Shown here: one piece after another, positions 45,789 through 55,018 of the stretch
Numbering within the stretch: the stretch's first letter is position 1
How the letters are laid out: each line of letters opens with the position of its first letter
NCBI GenBank assembly: GCA_905235685.1
Contig: CAJOMO010000008.1
Span: 1-58,944 of the forward strand
Reading direction: 5' to 3'
Origin: an uncultured Selenomonadaceae bacterium
Lineage (GTDB): Bacteria > Bacillota > Negativicutes > Selenomonadales > Selenomonadaceae
DNA length: 58,944 nucleotides
Program-made: the position numbers and the translations under genes
The notes under the pieces: generated by a model
Database searches by the model: none
Seen by the model: the letters and a program-made list of their open reading frames with translations, nothing else
Told to the model about the DNA's origin: nothing

Positions 45789-45972
45789 ATCAACTTGATG
45801 TGTGAGCGCCCAAAATAAACTTCCGCCTCAGAAAAGCAAGTACAGACAATGTTTCGTCCAATTAACCACAATTAACGCCCCCCTAGATTAATTTTGCGCC
45901 AAATATTAACACGCGCATTTTGAAAAATGTTGTTACATCGGGACAACCGGCGAAAATTTTGCAACGGATTTA

Positions 45973-46001
45973 TTTACCTGTCAAATGGAAAATGCTACAA
46001 T
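45973..46001 (+). promoter_or_regulatory. Promoter of mnmG
   Basis: TTTACC (45973-45978), 17 bp, TACAAT (45996-46001), with TGC before the -10. The rest of 45789-46033 shows no gene or other structure I can name. Confidence 0.5.
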
Positions 46002-46033
46002 TTTTGACAAAAAAATTTTGGGGGAGATTTTTA

Positions 46034-47893
46034 ATGTTTGTGGCGGGAAAATATGACGTGATAATAATCGGCGCGGGGCACGCCGGAGTTGAGGCGGGCT
46101 TAGCGGCGGCGCGATTGGGCTGTCAAACTTTGCTCACAACTTTATCGCTGGAAAATTTGGCAATGATGCCGTGCAACCCTTCAATCGGCGGCTCGGCTAA
46201 AGGTCATTTGGTGCGGGAAGTTGACGCGCTCGGCGGCGAAATGGGAATTATTGCCGATAAAACTTGCATTCAATTTCGCACGCTGAATACCGGCAAAGGT
46301 TTCGCCGTTCAAGCCCTGCGCGCTCAAGCCGATAAAAAAATTTACCAGGCGGCTATGAAAAATGTTTGCGAAAATACGCCGAATCTGGATTTGAAACAGC
46401 TGCTGATTGAAAATATTCTTGTCGAGGAAAATAAAATCGTTGGTGTGACTTGCGAAACCGGCGAAACTTTTTTAGCAAAGGCGGTAATTTTGGCGAGCGG
46501 CACTTATTTAAGCGGGCGGATTATCATTGGCGAAAGTATTTTTGACGGCGGACCGAATGGTCAGCGCGCGGCGATTAAACTTTCTGCGGCGCTGAAAAAT
46601 TTGGGCGTTAGACTTATGCGTTTTAAAACCGGCACGCCTGCGCGAGTGGACGCGAGAACTTTGGACTTCAGCAAAATGGAAATTCAGCGCGGCGACGAAG
46701 GCATGCAAAATTTTTCGTTTATGACAGACGCGCCCGTTGACAACAAAATCTGTTGTTATTTGACTTACACGAACGAACGCACGCACGAAATTTTGAGGAA
46801 AAATCTTCACCGCGCCCCGATGGCTAACGGAATTATTGAAGGCGTCGGTCCGCGTTATTGCCCGTCGATTGAGTCAAAAATTATTCGCTTCCCCGACAAG
46901 GAGCGCCACCAACTTTTTCTTGAGCCCGAAGGTTTGAACACGACCGAATATTACGTTCAAGGAATGTCGACTTCGATGCCGGCGGACGTTCAAGTTGAAT
47001 TTTTGCACACGATACCGGGGCTTGAAAATGCTAAGATTATGCGGCACGGCTACGCGATTGAATATGACTGCATTGATCCTTTGCAACTTAAGCCGACGCT
47101 GGAATTTAAAAATATCGCGGGATTTTTTTCTGCCGGTCAGTCAAATGGCAGTTCGGGCTATGAAGAGGCGGCGGCGCAAGGTTTAATCGCCGGTATCAAC
47201 GCCGCGGCGCTGGTTAAAAAATTTGAGCCGCTGATTTTGAAACGCTCTGAAAGTTATATCGGCGTGCTGATTGACGACCTCGTAACGAAAGGAACTGCCG
47301 AGCCGTACCGAATGATGACTTCGCGCGCAGAATACCGTTTGCTGTTGCGGCAAGATAACGCCGATTTGAGATTGACGCCTTACGCTATCAAAATCGGTTT
47401 GGCGGCGCCGGAGCGCATTAAAAAATTTAAAACGAAACTTGCCGAGATTAATTCTGCAACTGAATCGCTGAATCAGAAAATCACGCCGAACGTGGAAATT
47501 AATCAGAAATTAGCCGCCGCCGGTATTGGTGAAATTAAAACTTCAATGCCAATCGCTGAACTTATGCGCCGCCCGAATGTCACTTATCAAAAACTGCGCG
47601 AGATTTTTAATCTGCCGGAAATTTCGGCGTTTGCCGCGTCGCAGGTTGAAATTTCGCTTTTTTACGAAGGCTATATCAAAAAGCAGTCGGAGCTTGCCGA
47701 AAAACTTGACCGGCTCGAAGATAAAATCATTCCTGAAAATATTGATTATATGTCAATGCAAAATCTGCGGGTTGAGGCGCGCGAAAAGCTGACTGAAATT
47801 CGTCCGCGTTCGATTGGGCAGGCGGCGCGCATTTCCGGCGTTTCGCCCGCGGATATTTCAGTTTTGTTGGTGTGGCTTGAAACTTTCAAATAA
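46034..47893 (+). CDS. mnmG: tRNA uridine-5-carboxymethylaminomethyl modification enzyme MnmG (GidA)
   Basis: FAD enzyme partner of MnmE. 619 aa from the ATG at 46034 behind GGGGGAGA. N-terminal FAD site IIGAGHAGVEAGLAAARLG, then CNPSIGGSAKGHLVREVDALGG, the RFKTGTPARV segment and the C-terminal helical domain that binds MnmE. The longer open frame to 45920 has no ribosome binding site. The 3' end is repeated twice in decayed form after the stop codon. Confidence 0.95.
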   Translation: MFVAGKYDVIIIGAGHAGVEAGLAAARLGCQTLLTTLSLENLAMMPCNPSIGGSAKGHLVREVDALGGEMGIIADKTCIQFRTLNTGKGFAVQALRAQADKKIYQAAMKNVCENTPNLDLKQLLIENILVEENKIVGVTCETGETFLAKAVILASGTYLSGRIIIGESIFDGGPNGQRAAIKLSAALKNLGVRLMRFKTGTPARVDARTLDFSKMEIQRGDEGMQNFSFMTDAPVDNKICCYLTYTNERTHEILRKNLHRAPMANGIIEGVGPRYCPSIESKIIRFPDKERHQLFLEPEGLNTTEYYVQGMSTSMPADVQVEFLHTIPGLENAKIMRHGYAIEYDCIDPLQLKPTLEFKNIAGFFSAGQSNGSSGYEEAAAQGLIAGINAAALVKKFEPLILKRSESYIGVLIDDLVTKGTAEPYRMMTSRAEYRLLLRQDNADLRLTPYAIKIGLAAPERIKKFKTKLAEINSATESLNQKITPNVEINQKLAAAGIGEIKTSMPIAELMRRPNVTYQKLREIFNLPEISAFAASQVEISLFYEGYIKKQSELAEKLDRLEDKIIPENIDYMSMQNLRVEAREKLTEIRPRSIGQAARISGVSPADISVLLVWLETFK

Positions 47894-48203
47894 ACAAAAT
47901 GTAGTGCTGTTGCGATTTTTTTTTATTTGAAGAAAATAAATTTATTCCCAGAAATATTGATTATATGTATATGTAAAATCACGTGTCGATTTTCGCCCGC
48001 GGATATTTCGGTTTTGCTTGTGTTGCTTGAAACTTTCAAATAAACAAAATGTAATGCTGTTGCGATTTTTTTATTTGAAGAAAATAAATTTATTCCCAAA
48101 AATATTAATTATATGTATATGTAAAATCACGTGTCGATTTTCGCCCGCGGATATTTCGGTTTTGTTGGTGTGGCTTGAAACTTTCAAATAAACAAAATAT
48201 AAT
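47894..48203 (+). repeat. Two decayed tandem copies of the mnmG 3' end
   Basis: The string GCTTGAAACTTTCAAATAA, which ends mnmG, occurs at 47875, 48025 and 48173 (periods 150 and 148 bp). Each extra copy begins with a stretch like mnmG 47717-47770 (TATTGATTATATG or its variant), skips about 70 bp, and resumes at CGCCCGCGGATATTTC. Both copies share that deletion, so the first decayed copy was itself duplicated. Otherwise the 344-bp gap before purF holds only the purF promoter. Confidence 0.9.
48175..48203 (+). promoter_or_regulatory. Promoter of purF, inside the last mnmG-end copy
   Basis: TTGAAA (48175-48180), exactly 17 bp, TATAAT (48198-48203). The corresponding -10 positions in the two earlier copies read TGTAGT and TGTAAT, so only the copy next to purF has the consensus box. 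Confidence 0.75.
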
Positions 48204-48237
48204 GCTGTTGCGATTTTTTTTATGTGGGGTGAATCTG

Positions 48238-49671
48238 ATGGATTTTGGTGCGATGGATATTTCGGTTGGTGAAGCTTGTGGCGTGTTTGGAATGTACGAT
48301 TTGGACGGCGGCGATGTTGCCCCGACAATTTATTACGGGCTGTACGCTCTGCAGCACCGCGGGCAAGAGAGCGCGGGTATCGCCGTGACTGATACTTTTG
48401 ACGGCAAAGATAAAGTTCTTTGTCAAAAAGATTTGGGGCGCGTCAATCAAGTTTTCAAGGAAAGTAATTTGATGGCGCTGAAGGGCAATTTGGGAATTGG
48501 GCACGTTCGATATTCGACTGCGGGCGCGTCCAGCCGTGAAAATGCTCAGCCGCTGGTTTTGGCTTATATCAAGGGAACGCTGATGTTGGCGCATAATGGC
48601 AACTTGGTTAATACTCCACAGCTCCGCCGCGAATTGGCGAAAGGCGGCGCGATTTTCCAGACAACCACGGACACTGAAACTATCGCTTATCACATTGCGC
48701 GCGAAAGAGTCAATTCTCATTCGGTTCAAGAGGCAACGGTCAAGGCTTTGCAGAAAGTTCAAGGCTCATATTCATTGGTAATTGCCAGTCCGCGGAAGTT
48801 GATTGGCGCGCGCGACCCTTGGGGATTTCGCCCGCTGGTTATCGGCAAATTGGACAACGCCTATATCATAACGAGCGAAACTTGCGCGCTTGAGACGATT
48901 AACGCCAAATTTATTCGCGACGTTTTGCCTGGTGAAGTTGTGACGATTTTGCCCAATGGCGTTATCAAGTCGAATATGGATTTGAGCATTGCGAAAAATA
49001 AGACGGCGCGCTGTGTTTTCGAATACATTTATTTTTGCAGACCGGATACAACTTTTGACGGAATGAGCGTTACCAAATCGCGGATAATCGCCGGTAAACT
49101 TTTGGCGAAGGCTCACCCTGTCGACGCTGATTTGGTTGTGGGCGTTCCCGAATCCGGCAATATGGCGGCGGTGGGTTATTCAATGGAGTCCGGCATTCCT
49201 TACGGCATTGCTTTTACAAAAAATACTTACGTCGGGCGAACTTTTATCAAGCCGAAACAGTCAATGCGCGTGCAGAGCGTCAAGGTTAAGCTGAATGTTC
49301 TGCGCGAAGTTGTTGCCGGTAAAAAAATTGTAATGATAGACGATTCGATTGTGCGCGGTACGACCAGCAATCAGATTGTGAATATGTTGCGGGACGCGGG
49401 CGCTAAGGAAGTTCATATGCGCGTGTCGAGTCCGCCGTTTTATCACCCGTGTTATTTTGGGATTGACATTCCGAGCGAAGATCAGCTTATCGCCAATAAT
49501 CGAACTGTCGAGGAGATTTGCAAAGTTATCGGCGCTGATTCGCTTGGTTATTTGCCAATTGAAAATTTAAAGGATATGGCGGGCGATTTGCCGATTTGTG
49601 ACGCGTGTTTTAGTGGCAATTATCCTATCGCGCCGCCGGTTGAGGATATTCGCGGCGATTTTGATAGGTAA
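48238..49671 (+). CDS. purF: Amidophosphoribosyltransferase
   Basis: First step of purine synthesis: PRPP plus glutamine to phosphoribosylamine. 477 aa from the ATG at 48238 (GGGGTGA upstream). A short propeptide precedes the catalytic C14 (EACGVFGMYD) of the glutaminase domain; the phosphoribosyltransferase domain has the PRPP motif VMIDDSIVRGTTS. Late cysteines (CDACFSGNYP) fit the iron-sulfur type known from Bacillus. No other pur gene is adjacent. Confidence 0.95.
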   Translation: MDFGAMDISVGEACGVFGMYDLDGGDVAPTIYYGLYALQHRGQESAGIAVTDTFDGKDKVLCQKDLGRVNQVFKESNLMALKGNLGIGHVRYSTAGASSRENAQPLVLAYIKGTLMLAHNGNLVNTPQLRRELAKGGAIFQTTTDTETIAYHIARERVNSHSVQEATVKALQKVQGSYSLVIASPRKLIGARDPWGFRPLVIGKLDNAYIITSETCALETINAKFIRDVLPGEVVTILPNGVIKSNMDLSIAKNKTARCVFEYIYFCRPDTTFDGMSVTKSRIIAGKLLAKAHPVDADLVVGVPESGNMAAVGYSMESGIPYGIAFTKNTYVGRTFIKPKQSMRVQSVKVKLNVLREVVAGKKIVMIDDSIVRGTTSNQIVNMLRDAGAKEVHMRVSSPPFYHPCYFGIDIPSEDQLIANNRTVEEICKVIGADSLGYLPIENLKDMAGDLPICDACFSGNYPIAPPVEDIRGDFDR

Positions 49672-49693
49672 AAATTTTTAGGAGGTAATTTTA

Positions 49694-50206
49694 ATGACAT
49701 TTTTAGAATTGGCTAAGGCGCGGTATTCGTGCCGGAAATTGACGGACAAGGCGATTGAGCCGGAAAAAATTTCGCGCATTTTGGAAGCGGCGATAGCAGC
49801 GCCGACAGCGAAAAATCTTCAGCCGTACAAAATCTGGAAAATTTCTTCGCCGGAATCGATGGCGAAAGTCAAGCAAGCAACGAATTTTACATTTGGCGCG
49901 GGCTTAGTTTTGGTTGTTGGCGTCGACAAAAACGCGGCGTTCGTGCGTCCGTTCGATGGCGTAAATTTCGCGCAGATTGACGGCTCGATAGTTGCCACGC
50001 ACATAATGCTGGCGGTTAAAGACGAAGGGCTTGACACAACCTGGGTGGGAATGTTTGACGCTTTTAAACTTCAATCACTTTTTGACGAAATGAAGGGCTA
50101 CGAATTAATCGCGCTGTTCCCGATTGGTTATGCTGACGAATCGGCGAAACCTTCACCTCGGCACGAAGACAGACGCGAAATTTCAAAGGCAGTCATTGAA
50201 TTGTAA
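49694..50206 (+). CDS. Nitroreductase family protein
   Basis: FMN-dependent oxidoreductase fold, 170 aa. It opens ELAKARYSCRKLTDKAIE with the FMN-phosphate arginines and has APTAKNLQPY (the flavin contact) and a late FPIGYADESAKPSPR. Small members of this family act on nitro-compounds, quinones or flavins; the substrate is not known. AGGAGG upstream. Its stop overlaps the next start (TAATG). Confidence 0.88.
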   Translation: MTFLELAKARYSCRKLTDKAIEPEKISRILEAAIAAPTAKNLQPYKIWKISSPESMAKVKQATNFTFGAGLVLVVGVDKNAAFVRPFDGVNFAQIDGSIVATHIMLAVKDEGLDTTWVGMFDAFKLQSLFDEMKGYELIALFPIGYADESAKPSPRHEDRREISKAVIEL

Positions 50207-50571
50207 TGGGCGACGCTGCGAAGATTTTGGGCAAAGCCGGCGAAAACCGCGCGGCGAATTATCTTGAAGGCAAAGGCTATAAAATTCTTGCGCGGAATTA
50301 TCGTATTCGCTCGGCGGAAATTGATATCGTCGCGGAAAAAGACGGCGTGATTGTTTTTGTCGAAGTCAAGGCGCGTTCGAATGTTCGGCACGGTTTACCG
50401 GCGGAGGCTGTGAATTTTCGCAAGCAGCAAAAAATCATTGAGGCGGCAAGCGTATTTCTGCAAGATGACGATTACGCGGATTGCGCCTGCCGTTTCGATG
50501 TGATTGAAATTTATTCTGATGCGAAAAATTTTACAGTCCGCCAAATCGAAAATGCGTTTGAAGTTAATTAG
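50206..50571 (+). CDS. yraN: YraN/UPF0102 family nuclease-like protein
   Basis: 121 aa with the restriction-endonuclease-like core: GENRAANYLEGKGY, the acidic residue in SAEIDIVAEKDG and EVKARSN. It is often encoded near comM, as here, and is thought to process DNA or recombination intermediates, though the role is not proven. Confidence 0.88.
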   Translation: MGDAAKILGKAGENRAANYLEGKGYKILARNYRIRSAEIDIVAEKDGVIVFVEVKARSNVRHGLPAEAVNFRKQQKIIEAASVFLQDDDYADCACRFDVIEIYSDAKNFTVRQIENAFEVN

Positions 50572-50579
50572 TTTATTAC

Positions 50580-50689
50580 GCATTTCTTTCTTTTGAAAAA
50601 GAAAGAAACGCTAAAGCAAAGAAAGAAAACTTGCCCGCATTAGTCGCATCACGCGACTAGCGCGGGCGGGGCGCGCGTCCGTGCGCGCC
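50580..50689 (-). repeat. Three-hairpin dispersed element, copy C
   Basis: On +: P3 at 50580-50611 (15-bp stem, one mismatch), P2 at 50633-50667 with the apical stem AGTCGC-ATCAC-GCGACT (50642-50658) extended to 15 bp with one mismatch, and P1 GGCGCGC-GTCCGT-GCGCGCC (50670-50689), followed by GTTTTAATTT. It lies between yraN and comM. Strand is given for the P1-P2-P3 orientation. Confidence 0.88.
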
Positions 50690-50718
50690 GTTTTAATTTA
50701 CTGGGAGGTTTAGAAAAA

Positions 50719-52251
50719 TTGTATGCCAAAACTTTTGGAGCGGCTACTCAAGGCGTTGACGGATTAATCATTTCTGTGGAAGTCGACAGCGCCAACGGTA
50801 TGCCCGCGTTTGATATCGTCGGGCTGGCTTTTGCCGCGGTTAAAGAATCTAAGGAGCGCGTTCGTACCGCGATTAAAAATTCCGGCTTGCGTTCGCGTCA
50901 AGAAAAAATTACTGTAAACCTTGCGCCCGCTGACATCAAAAAAGAAAGTGCCGCGCTGGATTTGCCAATAGCCATTGGACTTTTGGCGGCACAGGGTAAA
51001 ATCGCGGCGGACAAATGCAGAGAGTTTGTTTTTATAGCGGAATTGTCGCTCGAAGGCAAACTCTGCAGCGTCAATGGAATTTTGCCAATGACAGTCACCG
51101 CCCGAGACGCCGGATTCAAAAAAATTTTCGTCGCGCCTGGTAACGCTAATGAAGCGCTCTTAGTCGAGGGTATCGAAGTTTACGCGCCCGAAACTTTGAT
51201 TGAACTGGTTGAATATTTGCAAGACGAATTTGAATTGAAACCGGCAACGCCACAGCCGATAATCGAGCCGGAAGGTTTTATTGAATTGGTTGACGATTTT
51301 TCGGACGTGCAGGGACAATTTATGGCAAAGCGCGCGCTTGAAATTGCGGCGGCGGGCGGTCACAACGTTTTAATGGTCGGCGTTCCTGGCTCGGGTAAAA
51401 CTATGTTGGCTAAGCGTATGAGTTCAATTTTGCCCGAACTTACACGCGAAGAAGCCCTTGAAGTCACGAAAATTTATAGCGTAGCGGGCAAACTCGGCGC
51501 AAATGGCGGCTTAGTTACCAAGCGCCCGTTTCAACATCCAAATCATGACGCGTCGGTTGCGGCGGTTATCGGCGGCGGTACTATTCCTAAACCTGGGCAC
51601 GTAACTTTGGCGCACCACGGCGTGCTGTTTCTTGACGAATTGCCCGAATTTCATAAACCTGTGCTTGAAGCTCTGCGCGAGCCGCTTGAGGAACGCGAAA
51701 TTACGATTAGCCGCGCCAACGGTACTTTGACTTTTCCGTCAAGTATGATTTTGATTTGCGCCATGAATCCTTGCCCGTGCGGCTGGCACGGCGACCGCGA
51801 TCACGATTGCCAATGTACGCCCATTGACATCAAACGCTATATGCGCAAACTTTCCGGTCCGCTGCTTGACAGAATCGACATTCATGTTAATGTGCCGCGC
51901 GTTAAATACGATGAGCTGTCTTCCAAACGCAAAGCTGAAACTTCGGCGAAAATTCGTGAGCGCGTTTCTGCCGCCCGTCAAATTCAGCTTAACCGCCTCA
52001 AAAAATATCATCTTTTTTGCAACGCCCAAATGAATCACGCTATGCTCCATGAACTTTGTGCAATGTCGCCCGAAGCCGAGAAACTTTTGAAGGACGTTTT
52101 TGAAGTGAAAAAACTTTCGGCGCGCTCTTACGACAGGATTATCAAAGTTGGTCGAACTGTGGCGGATTTGGACGGCGGCGCGGCTGAAATTTCCGCCAAA
52201 CACATTGCCGAGGCAATTAAACTTCGCAATGACATTAACGTTGAAAAATGA
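50719..52251 (+). CDS. comM: YifB/ComM family Mg-chelatase-like AAA ATPase
   Basis: Hexameric helicase of the MCM-like group that helps branch migration during natural transformation in other bacteria. 510 aa: N-terminal Lon-like fold (about 1-170), AAA core with GVPGSGKTMLAKRM and FLDELPEF, the zinc-like cluster CPCGWHGDRDHDCQC, and a C-terminal lid helical domain. TTG start behind GGGAGG. Its stop overlaps the MATE start (ATGA). Confidence 0.93.
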   Translation: MYAKTFGAATQGVDGLIISVEVDSANGMPAFDIVGLAFAAVKESKERVRTAIKNSGLRSRQEKITVNLAPADIKKESAALDLPIAIGLLAAQGKIAADKCREFVFIAELSLEGKLCSVNGILPMTVTARDAGFKKIFVAPGNANEALLVEGIEVYAPETLIELVEYLQDEFELKPATPQPIIEPEGFIELVDDFSDVQGQFMAKRALEIAAAGGHNVLMVGVPGSGKTMLAKRMSSILPELTREEALEVTKIYSVAGKLGANGGLVTKRPFQHPNHDASVAAVIGGGTIPKPGHVTLAHHGVLFLDELPEFHKPVLEALREPLEEREITISRANGTLTFPSSMILICAMNPCPCGWHGDRDHDCQCTPIDIKRYMRKLSGPLLDRIDIHVNVPRVKYDELSSKRKAETSAKIRERVSAARQIQLNRLKKYHLFCNAQMNHAMLHELCAMSPEAEKLLKDVFEVKKLSARSYDRIIKVGRTVADLDGGAAEISAKHIAEAIKLRNDINVEK

Positions 52252-53597
52252 TAAAATTTCGTGACATTGACATGCTCCACGGCTCGCTGTGGGACAAAAT
52301 AATTTTATTCGCGTTGCCATTGGCGCTGACCGGCGTTATGCAGCAACTTTTGAACGCGGCGGACGTGGCGGTTTTGGGGCAATTCGTCGGCAAAAATGCA
52401 ATGGCGGCGGTTGGCAACAACACTTCGCTAATCGGCTTGTTGGTGAGCCTGCTAATGGGCTTAAGTTTGGGCGCAAATGTGGTTATCGCGCAGTTCATAG
52501 GCGCAAAAAAATTAGACCGCGTGCACGAGGCAGTTCACACGGCTTTTTTGTTGGCGCTAATCGCAGGAATTATACTCTGCGGCATTGCAGAGATTTTGGT
52601 TAATCCGATTTTCGAATGGCTGGTTGTACCGCCGGAAGTCGCGCCGATGGCTGAAATGTATTTGCGAATTTACGCGATTGGTTTACCGGCAATGGGAATT
52701 TACAACTTCGAGGCGGCAATTTTCCGCGCGCGCGGCGACACTCAAACGCCATTGGTTGCCTTGACAATCGCCAGCTTTTTGAACATTGCGCTGAATTTAA
52801 TTTTCGTGGTAAATTTTGATTTGGGCGTGGACGGCGTAGCGTGGGCAACAACCATTGCAAATTTGGTGAGCGCGCTGATTTTAATGTACCGACTGATAAA
52901 ATCTGACGGGCTGATACATTTGGAACTGCGCGACTTGCAAATTGAAAAATCCTGTTTGAAAGAAACGGTACGAATCGGCTTACCGGCGGGCGTTCAGGGA
53001 ATGGTATTTTCGCTGTCAAATTTGCTGATACAATCGGCGATAAATTCATTGGGCGCGGACGCAATGGCGGCTTCGGCGGCGGCGTTCACTGTCGAGATAA
53101 ACGTATTCTGTTTGACGAATGGATTTGGACAGGCGGCAACAACATTTGTAAGCCAAAATTACGGCGCGGGGAATTTACAGCGCTGCAAAGACGTAACAAA
53201 AGTTTCGCTGCAGCTGAACGTGGTTTTGATGTTGATATTGTCGGCGACGATTTTATATTTTGCCGAGCCGCTGATAAGATTTTTCAACGAAGACGCGGCA
53301 GTTGTGGAATTGGGAATAACGCGGCTGTGGTTTATAATTGCGCCGGAAATAATCAGCGTGGTAATGGAAATAGTATCGGGGTCGTTGCGCGGCTACGGAA
53401 TTTCATTAGCGCCGGCAATAATTACGCTAGTGTTTGTGTGCGGAATCCGAATTACTTGGGTGTTTACGGTTTTTGAAGAATATCCGACGTACGCGGCGCT
53501 TATGGCGGTTTACGGAATCAGCTGGTTTTTTACGATGGTATTTTTAATTGTGGCGTATGTGTATTACGTGCGAAATTTGAAACCGATAAAACTTTAA
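52248..53597 (+). CDS. MATE family multidrug/cation exporter
   Basis: 449 aa with about twelve membrane helices in two related halves. The N-terminal PLALTGVMQQLLNAADVAVLGQFVG and the mid-chain GLPAGVQGMVFSLSNLLIQ are typical of MATE proteins (DinF/NorM-like). It should export cationic or organic compounds in exchange for Na+ or H+; substrate unknown. Confidence 0.93.
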   Translation: MIKFRDIDMLHGSLWDKIILFALPLALTGVMQQLLNAADVAVLGQFVGKNAMAAVGNNTSLIGLLVSLLMGLSLGANVVIAQFIGAKKLDRVHEAVHTAFLLALIAGIILCGIAEILVNPIFEWLVVPPEVAPMAEMYLRIYAIGLPAMGIYNFEAAIFRARGDTQTPLVALTIASFLNIALNLIFVVNFDLGVDGVAWATTIANLVSALILMYRLIKSDGLIHLELRDLQIEKSCLKETVRIGLPAGVQGMVFSLSNLLIQSAINSLGADAMAASAAAFTVEINVFCLTNGFGQAATTFVSQNYGAGNLQRCKDVTKVSLQLNVVLMLILSATILYFAEPLIRFFNEDAAVVELGITRLWFIIAPEIISVVMEIVSGSLRGYGISLAPAIITLVFVCGIRITWVFTVFEEYPTYAALMAVYGISWFFTMVFLIVAYVYYVRNLKPIKL

Positions 53598-53613
53598 CCA
53601 CAACCAAAAAAAA

Positions 53614-53716
53614 GAGCGCCCAAGGACGGGCGCTCCCGCGCGCGCTTGTCACGTGATGTGACAATCCGCGCCGCCCTTTTCTTTGCTAGGCGTTTCTTTT
53701 CGTGAAAAGAAATGCC
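53614..53716 (+). repeat. Three-hairpin dispersed element, copy D
   Basis: P1 GAGCGCCC-AAGGAC-GGGCGCTC (53614-53635), P2 apical stem TGTCAC-GTGAT-GTGACA (53647-53663) with a GC-rich lower stem, P3 GGCGTTTCTTTTC-GT-GAAAAGAAATGCC (53689-53716, one G-T pair). Eight A residues before P1 make it a good intrinsic terminator for pfp on the minus strand. Confidence 0.88.
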
Positions 53717-53722
53717 GACTAA

Positions 53723-54991
53723 TTATGAATCAAGCGACGGTTCATTATCGAAGAGGTAACTGTAACGTTGTTTAAATTCTTCGGGTTCCATTCTGAAGGC
53801 GTTAGCCAAACCGCGATCTTCGAGGTCGCCCTTTTCGAGACGCATCATAAAGCCGCGAGCGATTTTGTAATGGACAGAATTAATATTCACGCGGCGAACG
53901 AAAGTTTTGCCGGTTTCGGGGTCACGAATATTTTCAAAGCGCATAGGTACAGCTTCGTTGTCTTGAATGGTAATGAGCGCGCCACTATCGCCGCGGAACA
54001 AAAATTGCATAGCCTCATAACCCAAATTGCGCGCGTAATCGATATCATACGCAATCGGAGCGGCGCAGCGGAACTCGTAACCAATTTCTTTGTCGACGAT
54101 TGACATTTTAATATTGAGGCGTTTCAATTCGCCGAGAACTTTTTGCTTGAGAATTTCGCCAAAGTCCAATTCTGCGTAACGAATATGCCCGTGTTCGTCG
54201 AGAACAACATTGCCCAATTCGGAAAAATCTTCCTCAGCGATTTTCTCAATGACGCCTTCAGCAATGACAGCCACGCCGTAATTTTTGCCGATAACATAAC
54301 GCTTGACAATCGATCCGACGATAATATCAACAATCTGCTGGAGACGAATTTTAGGCTGCGGAAATTCTTCGGGAATGACGGTAACAGCCGCGCCGGCGCT
54401 GCGCCCCATACCGAGCGCGAGGTGTCCGGCAGTTCTGCCCATTGCGATTGTGAAATACCAGCGATTATTCGAAGTGCGGGCGTCTTCCATTAAATTTTGA
54501 ATTTCCGTCGTACCAAATGCGCGCGCCGTTTCAAAACCAAATGTAGGGATGCCTTCCGGCAGCGGCAAATCGTTATCAATCGTCTTGGGAACGTGAACAA
54601 CGTTAATTGTGCGTCCAAGTTTGCGCGCATATTCGGAAACCGCCGAAGAACTAAAAGCGGTATCGTCGCCGCCGATTGTAACCAAATAATTTACGCCAAG
54701 TTCAGTCAGAGTTTCGACAACAGTATGAAGGTCGGACTCTTTTTTAGTGGGATTGAAGCGCGACATTCTCAAAATGCAGCCGCCGGTTAAATGGATACGG
54801 TTAACGTTCGAGGCGTCCAGGCGAATATAATTTTTTTCGCCGCGTCCAAGGTGCGAAAAGCCGTCATACATTCCCAAAACGTCCCAGCCGTGCCGATTAG
54901 CAGTATTCGTAACCGCGCTGATAACCGCGTTGATACCAGGCGCAGGTCCGCCGCCGCAAACTATCGCCACTACATTTTTTACACCAACCAT
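53723..54991 (-). CDS. pfp: Pyrophosphate-dependent 6-phosphofructokinase
   Basis: Reversible phosphorylation of fructose 6-phosphate using PPi instead of ATP. 422 aa. The phosphate-donor motif is GGDDT (107-111), where ATP enzymes have GGDGS, and the catalytic segment is PKTIDND (135-141) with Lys where ATP enzymes have Gly; both mark the PPi type. This links glycolysis and gluconeogenesis with PPi saving, as known in Negativicutes and other anaerobes. ATG with AAGGAAG upstream. Confidence 0.92.
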   Translation of the reverse strand: MVGVKNVVAIVCGGGPAPGINAVISAVTNTANRHGWDVLGMYDGFSHLGRGEKNYIRLDASNVNRIHLTGGCILRMSRFNPTKKESDLHTVVETLTELGVNYLVTIGGDDTAFSSSAVSEYARKLGRTINVVHVPKTIDNDLPLPEGIPTFGFETARAFGTTEIQNLMEDARTSNNRWYFTIAMGRTAGHLALGMGRSAGAAVTVIPEEFPQPKIRLQQIVDIIVGSIVKRYVIGKNYGVAVIAEGVIEKIAEEDFSELGNVVLDEHGHIRYAELDFGEILKQKVLGELKRLNIKMSIVDKEIGYEFRCAAPIAYDIDYARNLGYEAMQFLFRGDSGALITIQDNEAVPMRFENIRDPETGKTFVRRVNINSVHYKIARGFMMRLEKGDLEDRGLANAFRMEPEEFKQRYSYLFDNEPSLDS

Positions 54992-55018
54992 TGAAAAAAC
55001 TTCCTTTCAGTCAGTTTT

